From positions 80,552 through 144,551 of the forward strand of contig JAKUCV010001525.1 in NCBI GenBank assembly GCA_028386065.3: 64,000 bases of DNA, in the 5' to 3' direction. Under the pieces are notes generated by a model. The model was not told the DNA's origin, searched no databases, and saw only the letters and a program-made list of their open reading frames with translations. How positions within the stretch are numbered: the first letter of the stretch is position 1; each line of letters opens with the position of its first letter. This DNA comes from Turnera subulata. Taxonomy: Eukaryota > Streptophyta > Magnoliopsida > Malpighiales > Passifloraceae. Positions 56,542 through 64,000 of the stretch are shown here, piece by piece. Position numbers and translations under genes: made by a program.

Positions 56542-57205
56542 TGTGGGGAATTTTCTGAAACCATGTGATACAAATTAAAATATGATTCGTACCACGTGTT
56601 AATTTTTTTGGTAGGAGCCACAATCTTCGAAATGAAAACACATTATTGTTTGTCACGTTAGTACCCGGGCAGCTCGAGGTATAAGTTTGGTACAAAAATG
56701 AAACTTGATGTGCATAATCGGGACAAATAAAACTCGAGTACACAATCGGTATAAAATTGAAAACTAAGGAATGTAGAAGGACTTTTAACCCATTCATTTT
56801 TCAACTTGAAGTTGTTACATTTGTATGTGTTAGCTTGCAATATACTTTGTTAGGGTCCCCTAAACAATTGTTATGAATGAAAATCTGACTTGATTCCTTA
56901 AAAAAAAAACAGTCATGAGTCCCTAACTCAATTAAGAAACTAGACGTACAATTTCTCTTTTGTTGTCACTTAGGAGATGATAATGCACTAAAAACAACAT
57001 AAGATAATCTTTTGTTTGTATTAATTTATCCATTGAGAACAATAAGTAGATTCATGCTCCATCGTGGCTAACAAGTATGAGGTGGTGATAGATTCAATGA
57101 AACTGTGGTCTATTTTATTAAGGAAATCTTTATTATCAAAGGGACGAAGACGACGAACGGTGGTCTTTCCGAGTCTCAAATGAATACACCATGCAAAAAA
57201 ACGAG
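56542..57205. other. Intergenic DNA
   Basis: AT-rich flank of element C2, no supported gene or repeat. Confidence 0.5.
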
Positions 57206-57210
57206 CTTTC

Positions 57211-57387
57211 TATTAATAATAAAGTGTTTAATGAAGAGAAAAAGAGATGAAGAAGGAAGGAAAGCAAAATAGAGGAGAGGAAGCAGGGAGCTCAATTCGT
57301 TCTGTAATTCCAAAAACCCAGTACAAAATATATAGCGGAGGGTAGGTGTAATAGTAGACATCCATAATATTCAAGTTTTTTATAACA
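57211..57387 (-). repeat. 3' LTR of C2
   Basis: 177 bp; starts TGTTATAAAAAACTTGAATA on the minus strand, next to the polypurine tract ATCCAAGGGTGAG. Confidence 0.9.
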
Positions 57388-57399
57388 CTCACCCTTGGA

Positions 57400-59430
57400 T
57401 GTCTATTTGCTTTGGGTAGAATACGTTTAGGGAGAACTGCCTCGTTAAAAACCTTACCAAGAAAAACCCAGTGGGATAAAAACTTGGTGAAGGAAAAAAG
57501 AGTGCAGTGCGTATTCTACTCCCCTCATTTTGGCCTCTTTTGATTTATTGATGTCATGACATGCCAATCTTGAGTATGCAGCATCTTCGAACTTAGCTAA
57601 GCACAGTCTCGACTAGCTTCGTGTATAACAACAACTTCTGCATTATTGGTAGCGTTTTGTACTTGTCAGGACACTTCAGGTATCTACTTTGCGCTTTATG
57701 TGGATCAAATATATGACCTGCATCTGCAAAACAAACTATATTTTCCTTGGACTCACAAGGTTAAAATATTCACATGTCCATTATACCCTAAGATAATGGA
57801 TAGCTTCAGGCTTTATGGAAAAATTAGAGCAAAAGATATTTTGCTAACAAGTTTATGGTAAAGCTTCAGGCTTCATGTTACTAGCAAAGTAAATTACACT
57901 ATGATATGGTACTTCAGGACCAGTCTAATTCTTCCATGTCAAAACCTTTCTCAAAATATAGCACGACATTTGGAAATTTCTTCAAGAATTCCAATTATAT
58001 TTAGATCACAACAATAATATCTAAATCATAAGCAACAATAATAATAAGAGCAAATACATAGAGCATATATGCAAGAATTATATTACACATACTCAAATTT
58101 GGTTCGACTCATAAAAATCAACTTAATATCGTACATTCCCGGGAATTAGTTGCTTCAAGCAACTTGGATCCTTCAGGGATTCTCATGCATATGTCATGAC
58201 TTATGGATCCGTAAAAATAGGTTGTAATAGCATCCATTAGATGCATTTCTAATTCTTTTCATATAATGCCAGACTTATCAAAAAAAATAATTGCATCCAC
58301 CACATGGGAGTATATCTCCTCATAATTAATACCAAGTCGTTTGGGTAAACCTTGTGCGATAAGTCGCGCTTTGTATTACTCTATTATAATATCCTTTCCA
58401 CACAAATACCCATTTTCAATCGACTGGTTCTACACCATCTGGTGTACGGACTACATGTCTGGAAAATTTCTCGCTTCACAAGCGAGTCTAACACAACCTT
58501 ATGTCTTCTCTATTTTGGCCAATCATATTGTGCCTACATTCACCAATGTAGGTTCATGATCCTCATTTTATTTAGCGCTATATTATAAAAATTCCGTCGA
58601 CGGTTATTTCACATCGGTTCAATCTTGTTTCTGACACTGTAATTGAGATCTCATCATTTTCATTTATTTCAGGTACCTGAGTTACTTCTGGAACTTTATC
58701 AATTGTGTCAGAAAAATCAACCTCTTCTGGAGGACTTTTTGAATGGAGGTCTTATTTTCTTACTGGGGCCATCTTTATCTCTTTGCTCCATTTTCTCTAT
58801 CGAGAATTTTTCTTTGGAACCGAGCATATTCTACGCTTCTGGCGTACTTTGGATTCATTTGCATATTTTAATTGTTCTCTAGGAACATTATTTCGAGCAG
58901 GAGCATTCGCAGCTAGTATGGTCACACTTTGCAAATAAATATGTCTAGCAATTGACTTATCAAATTTTGCAAATAAATCATCTTTTGAACTTCAGGTTCA
59001 CACTAATTCGTTTGAGGATCAAAAATAGATATAACATTTTAATTATATCTTGATCCAGCTGCTTATTTCCTCCCCCTGATGTTGGGTAAACACTTTAAGC
59101 AAATATGTCTCCAATCTCAAATTAATGGTTTCAACTGCTTTGTAACTGATGGAGATTTTTATACCCAACATCTATTCCCTGCCTTCTTTAAAGGACCGAT
59201 TTTACTATGCTGTGGTGGAGCATTAAATACTGTACAACCAATGGTCCGAAGGTAGAAGATACTAGATTCGTGACCATGAACCAATGGGGAGATCTTATGA
59301 TAACTTATTGGCTTGATGCACATTTGTTGCGTGTAAAATACCATGTTCTCAAATAGTAATATCTTTTTAGCAATGGTCCTGCAATCAATTGGGAATGTTC
59401 GCCCAGATCGGTTTGGGTTTATTTCCAACA
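57400..59430 (-). pseudogene. Degenerate copia pol in C2
   Basis: The minus strand keeps scraps such as GHESSIFYLRTIGCTVF and NAPPQHSKIGPLKKAGN (about 59190-59275, integrase end). It also keeps the RT start near 58440 (CACCAGATGGTGTA region) and the RNase H end near 57690. Order and sequence agree with C1. Confidence 0.7.
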
Positions 59431-59864
59431 ATATACATTATCCATTGAAGAGATATACCAGCATTATCAAGACATATAGTCTTACAAGATAATTAGGGAT
59501 GTGTACCCGCAATTGGCTTAATCATAATAAGCACACAACATGCCAACTTGCGTCTAATAAGTACACAATATACCATCTAGTCGATGCATTGATTTAAAAT
59601 CATAAAAGTACCTAGATGGTTAACATGGCGGATATATTAGTCCGCGTATATGTTCCTGAATTATTGCCAAAAACTTGCTGGCGGTTCTTATGCCAACCTC
59701 ATCATAGGAAGGTTGAATAATTAATTTTGTTTTTCCGCAGCAAACAAACACATGGAAATTCATTGATTGTAAAAACTTCTGGTTTTTCAACCAAATGAAT
59801 TCTGTGCATCATTATGGATCCGGGATGGCCCAACCGGTCAGGCTAAATAAATCAATAAACCAAC

Positions 59865-60135
59865 TTCTAGTCGGTTTCAGCTTCGGGCTGTGCGAACTAT
59901 GTATTGAATAATTTTAAGAATTATTTGCTAGCTTCAGGCTAACGTCAGTTTCGAGATATAGTGTACCAGCTTCAGGCTGCTATATAATAACTTAGGGAAA
60001 TATATTTACCAGCTGTAAATTATATATCCATCGGCCAACTTCTAGTTGGTTTCAGGTTCAGGCTGTACAAACCGTATATTTAATAACTTAAAATTGCTAG
60101 CTTCAGGCTAGTGCATTTCAGCTTCTGGCTGAATA
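59865..60135. repeat. Mini-palindrome cluster of the CAGCTTCAGGCTG type in C2
   Basis: CAGC-TTCGG-GCTG, TAGC-TTCAG-GCTA, CAGC-TTCAG-GCTG, CCAAC-TTCTA-GTTGG, CTAGC-TTCAG-GCTAG and TCAGC-TTCTG-GCTGA stand in a row. Stems differ while pairing is kept. Confidence 0.82.
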
Positions 60136-60447
60136 TGATAAGCTTCAATTACTCGAATATTTATGTAGCATAATCTAAAGAATAATGCTGATAAAGTTTC
60201 CAGAGCTTGCTTGTTAGCTATGGCAATAGCCTTTTTAATATAGAGATATTCAACATCTCATTCTCATATCGTCTCAATATACTATTTGCTCGAAAAATAA
60301 GAGAGCGGAACTCATTTTTTTCACAGTTTATTCATCTACTGTAGGGGTACATATAGTATAGGTATGTGCAACAGCATTCACATACAGTTTTCCACGTTTA
60401 ATAAATCTTTCCCTTTGAATGCTGTTGCATCATGGGTAGGTGAATTT

Positions 60448-60705
60448 TACTCTTTAGGAGTATAGTAATAAAATTCAAGCTCTTCCAGAGTATAAATATT
60501 TTACTCTTCCGGAGTATGTTATTCTATAATAAAATTTGTGCTCTTCAAGAGCTTTAATATTTGCTCTTCAAGAGCATAGTAAAACTTGTGCTCTTCCGGA
60601 GCTTAATATATACTTTTCTAGAGTATATTGAAAGTTATGCTTTTTCGGAACGCAAATATATATATACTCTTCTAGAGTATGAAAAACTTGTGCTCTTCTA
60701 GAGCA
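60448..60705. repeat. Array of about ten 13-15-bp palindromes in C2
   Basis: Units 22-30 bp apart follow the form stem-TTCNR-stem: TACTC-TTTAG-GAGTA (60448), TACTC-TTCCG-GAGTA (60502), GCTC-TTCAA-GAGC (60540), TGCTC-TTCAA-GAGCA (60562), GCTC-TTCCG-GAGC (60590), TACTC-TTCTA-GAGTA (60665), TGCTC-TTCTA-GAGCA (60691). A-T and G-C stem pairs replace each other. Confidence 0.88.
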
Positions 60706-61817
60706 TCTTTTTCTCATTTTGAGATTATACTATCATATATGACATATGAATGATTTCCGTTTTATTAGATACGGAATATGTTATCGCATTGTCTTCAGGA
60801 CAAATGCCCGAGTCAACGATAGTTTCATGTTCACATTAAAAATTTAGCAGTAATAACATGCATGAAATAAACATAATTTAATAAACATAATAAATAATAA
60901 TAAACCTGAACATAAAATAAAATCATTCAATATTGGCTTGTACATTCAGGGTATATTGACTTGCACCTTCAGGGTAAGCAACAGTTTCATCAATATTAGA
61001 TTTACCCTTCAGGGACATTTGATAACCATTTGATGCCTTGTTATAAGGCCTGTTTGGGTCCAATCGAATGTTCATAACCATAATCAAAATTATTACATAT
61101 AATCACATTCACTTCAGGGAATGGAACAGAGCCAATTATTACAATGAGACATGGGATTAAATCAAATATTTCGTGAATTCTCTTTCACCATATTGCTAGC
61201 ATATATGATAATTAAATCGTTTTCTTTTCGTATCAACAACAATAATATATTCTCCACACACAATATAATCTGAGAATTCATTCGAAATATAACTGTATTG
61301 TATAAATTTAAAACTTGCAACTTCAGGTGCATACACTTGTAATAAGATTTTCAGAAGAACATCCATGTGGTCATATAATTTCCAACTTCTGGTGGTTTAT
61401 ATTTTTTTCAATTTTTTTATTTAAAGATCTGTAGGATCTTTTGGCAATAAGACTTCTGGTCTTTGCTTTATATTCGCTTTTATTGCGTCTTCCAGACTAT
61501 TTGCATTTAAATGCATTTACTGCCCATGGCAAATTTCTTCCAGAAATTTTAAGGGCCTTAAATTCAAGTAATATAATAATTCCAAAAATTAAATAAATAA
61601 AAGACTTAATTCAAATAAACATGGGCCTTTTATTAATTAGCCCAACTAAAATTAAATAACCGAAAGTTAAATGCGATGGGCCTTGTACGAGCCCAAGCAA
61701 AACGTAAATGAAATTAAAAGCGAGAAATTAAATACAATGGGCCTTTTAATAGCCCAGTCTTAATAAAAATATAAAATATGCTTACTCGATAAATCTTTCA
61801 GCATTTTTAATAGAATG

Positions 61818-61848
61818 TAATATATATATATATATATATATATATATG
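61818..61848. repeat. (AT)n microsatellite
   Basis: About 14 AT units in a row. Confidence 0.95.
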
Positions 61849-61862
61849 CTTACTTGATAAAG

Positions 61863-61945
61863 ACGGCTTAGCCGGCCAACAAATGAAATAAGGTGGCTTT
61901 GCCGACCAATAAAGAGATTAGGCGGCTTAGCCAACCAATATTAAA
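61863..61945. repeat. Threefold GGCTTAGCC repeat
   Basis: Three units of about 29 bp: GACGGCTTAGCCGGCCAACA, GGTGGCTTTGCCGACCAATA, GGCGGCTTAGCCAACCAATA. The core GGCTTAGCC is itself a palindrome. Confidence 0.85.
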
Positions 61946-61984
61946 TACTAAGCAAATAAACAAATACGAATTGAAAATGATATA

Positions 61985-62950
61985 ATATGATCACATAAGA
62001 TGCACATAAATTAATATGCAACTGATATGCTATACCGTAAAATATAATCCGACTCAGAAATCATCCCTGGTTATGTCTCGGATTATTTTACCATTATCAT
62101 TATCATTCACCATTTATTTCATGTGTCAAAATAAGATACCATCTTATACCCCAGTTATAATCCCGGTATTATACCTTGATAATACCCTTTTCAAATTATT
62201 TTTACTTAAAATTATTTTTCACAGCGCATATTCCTTTCCAGAAAAACATATATATATATATTCCTATTTATATAAATTATTGTCATTTTCATTTTCCCCT
62301 CTTTTTTTTTATAGATATATCGGACTGGGCCAAAACTTAAAATTACTAACCCAGCCCAAAAAATTTCACTCAGCCCTTGGAGGTCCGGCCAACTGTTCCA
62401 AAACAATAGGCCCAAGACAAGGCCCATCGTCATGGAACCAGCAGCCACAGCCCACCCTTGGGTTGTCTTCAACCTCGGGCTCACCTTGGTTGATCGACGG
62501 CGAGGCGACGGAGCAACGCACGGATGGCTGCAGCTGCGGGTTTGGCGATGTGAGGGCGAGGGCGATGTTTGCAGTGGTCGCGCGAGACGGTGAAGGTGCA
62601 GCCCGAGTTGCTGCAGCTTGGTCTGGTGGCTTTTGCAGCGAGGAACAGCGAGGAAGGAACGGTGGCGGCTGGACAGCGCGAGGCGTGAGCGGCCGACGGC
62701 AACGAGAGGATGACACGGGCGGCGCGGTGTCGCTGAAGGCAGAAGAAGACGCGGCGGCTCGTGCACAGAAGGAGGCAGACCCGACTCGGCAGCAACGGGT
62801 CGTCGGGTCACCTCGTCGGGTTTTCTTCCACTGGCGGCGCGTCCGGCAGCGGCTGCGGAAGCGGAAGACGGCGTCAGGTCGTCGATAGTGTGGGGAGGAC
62901 GCCGGTGTGGGTGGTGGCGTGCATGGCGGCGCGAATCCGTTCCGCGTGAA
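61985..62950 (-). repeat. Chromovirus LTR fragment captured in C2
   Basis: Read on the minus strand it has a GC-rich stretch, then a CAGCCC/GGGCTGGG block and AT-rich DNA. AAGGGTATTATCAAGGTATA, TTACGGTATAG and GCATCTTATGTG follow. The order and several exact blocks agree with the B LTR (21700-22620) and with 13010-13200. Neither LTR end is present. Frames in the GC-rich part (for example 62016-62888) are not genes. Confidence 0.72.
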
Positions 62951-63050
62951 CAGTATACAAAGGTGACGGTTCTGTGTGTTTTTTTCTTTCTTTTCTAGTT
63001 TGCATTTCTTGGTTCCTCAGCTGGTTTTTTCTGCACTGGTAGAGTCGTTA

Positions 63051-63064
63051 TCGTGCTTATAACG
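63051..63064 (-). other. Primer-binding site of C2
   Basis: CGTTATAAGCACGA on the minus strand directly after the 5' LTR end; one base differs from C1. Confidence 0.6.
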
Positions 63065-63240
63065 TGTTAATAATAAAGTGTTTAATGAAGAGAAAAAGAG
63101 ATGAAGAAGGAAGGAAAGCAGAATAGAGGAGTGGAAGCAGGGAGCTCAATTCGTTCTATAATTCCAAAAACCCAGTACAAAATATATAGCGGGGGGTAGG
63201 TTAATAGTAGACATCCACAATATTCACGTTTTTTATAACA
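63065..63240 (-). repeat. 5' LTR of C2
   Basis: 176 bp, TGTTATAAAAAACGTGAATA...TTATTATTAACA on the minus strand; differs from the 3' LTR at about ten positions by eye. Confidence 0.9.
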
Positions 63241-63245
63241 CTTTC

Positions 63246-64000
63246 GGAATTATTTATAAGGGATCAAGTTCTATAGGTGGGCTTTTCAGGCTCATTGGGT
63301 TTGGCTCCTTCGTTGGGCTTGGACTCCAATGCTAGTGGGCTTGTTGGGTACATTCTAGTATATCAGTAACCCCTAAATGAGTGGACTATGACTATGCAGC
63401 TCGGGCATTTGAATTCCGAAGACGTTTGCATAAATAGGATACCCTTTGGGGAAGATTGCCTTGTTAAAATCATATCAAGGAAAACCTATTGGCATAAAAA
63501 CCAGATGAAGGAAAAAAAGAATATAGTGCATATTCTTTTTTTGCCTCTTGCTGTCTTTTGAAATCTTAAATATGTTGTAATTCGATCCTTAATAGTCCCC
63601 AAAAGATTGTTTCTATAAACAATCAAATTTGGACTTAATTTTATCTTAGTTGGATTATGTTTCTGTTTGATTTAGTGAATTTTCACTTAGCAAAATAGAT
63701 CCCAACGCATGTTTATTATTTTTGGACTTTAATTTGATTAGTAAACTCACTAGATTAATTTCCATAGAGTACACACCTTAAAGCCTACTAGGACCATAAA
63801 TTTTGGCCCAAGAGATATTAGATTTTCGTGATTAAATTTTGATAAGAGAGTTTCCAAGTTTAGAGAAGGGAAAAAAAAAGGATAGAATTTAATGATTCCT
63901 TAGTGTGGGGAACAAGTTGGGGTGATTTAGGATGTTTATGTTGTAGATATTCAGTTCTTAATGAGTTAATTCATGCACATATCGAGAATGTAGTCGGAAT
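63246..64000 (-). mobile_element. Remnant of a third C-family element
   Basis: Bases 63400-63560 (TTTGGGGAAGATTGCC, AAAACCTATTGGCATAAAAA, AGTGCATATTCTT) align with 57405-57530 of C2 and 31075-31175 of C1, the region next to the 3' LTR. The rest of this end of the window shows nothing I could support. Confidence 0.55.

Larger units (their letters stand above)
57211..63240 (-). mobile_element. Degenerate Ty1/copia element C2
   Basis: Two short LTRs (57211-57387 and 63065-63240) nearly match. The 5-bp target duplication CTTTC is perfect (57206-57210 and 63241-63245). The interior follows C1 without its LINE and tandem-duplication inserts: decayed RNase H/RT/integrase at 57400-59420 and mini-palindrome clusters. 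At its 5' end it carries a piece of chromovirus LTR instead of the phospholipase fragment. It has no usable frame. Confidence 0.9.

Noticed and set aside
62016..62888. A 290-residue plus-strand frame
   Set aside because: It crosses the captured chromovirus LTR fragment in antisense; low-complexity Arg/Gly/Ala-rich reading without a domain.

Overview
The window is nuclear DNA of a flowering plant, probably a eudicot. It holds two short intron-containing plant genes, plant-specific retrotransposon lineages (Tekay-like chromovirus, Tat-like gypsy, Ty1/copia), a hAT element and several Mutator-like miniature elements. Most of it is transposon-derived and nested. All assignments come from reading the sequence; no database search was run.

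Layout. 1-2476: 5' part of a minus-strand copia element (F). 3300-4155: a four-exon GASA/snakin peptide gene. 4355-5710: a Mutator-like miniature element with a perfect 9-bp target duplication. 7272-19959: a hAT element (minus) with a broken transposase gene, split by a 9.45-kb chromovirus (A, 9467-18916, target duplication CTATC). 21127-29342: a second chromovirus (B, target duplication CTTTT) with a nearly complete but mutated gag-pol. 29653-38082: a poorly defined TIR element that carries a degenerate copia (C1, 30850-37751, minus, target duplication GGAGA). C1 contains a LINE fragment and a captured phospholipase C gene fragment. 38502-47355: a truncated Tat-like gypsy (D, minus) whose 5' LTR is split by a copia (E, 41546-45612, plus) lacking integrase. 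47518-48009: an LTR-like repeat carrying 5S rRNA-derived sequence. 48309-50052: two more Mutator-like miniature elements and a tandem repeat, just upstream of a two-exon lipid-transfer-protein gene (50378-50905). 52387-54560: a LINE-like ORF1 unit (minus). 54944-55545: a tandem repeat. 57211-63240: a second copia of the C family (C2, minus, target duplication CTTTC), carrying a piece of chromovirus LTR next to its primer-binding site. A third C-family remnant lies at 63400-63560.

Only the GASA gene and the lipid-transfer-protein gene look intact. Every transposon coding region I read has stops or frameshifts, many of the C-to-T kind expected of methylated, silenced DNA.

The least explained signal is in the two C-family copia elements. 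Both carry dozens of tiny inverted repeats: stems of 3-5 bp around a five-base loop TTCNR on the plus strand. Stem sequences change between units while pairing is kept. The same two elements each hold unrelated foreign DNA directly beside the primer-binding site.
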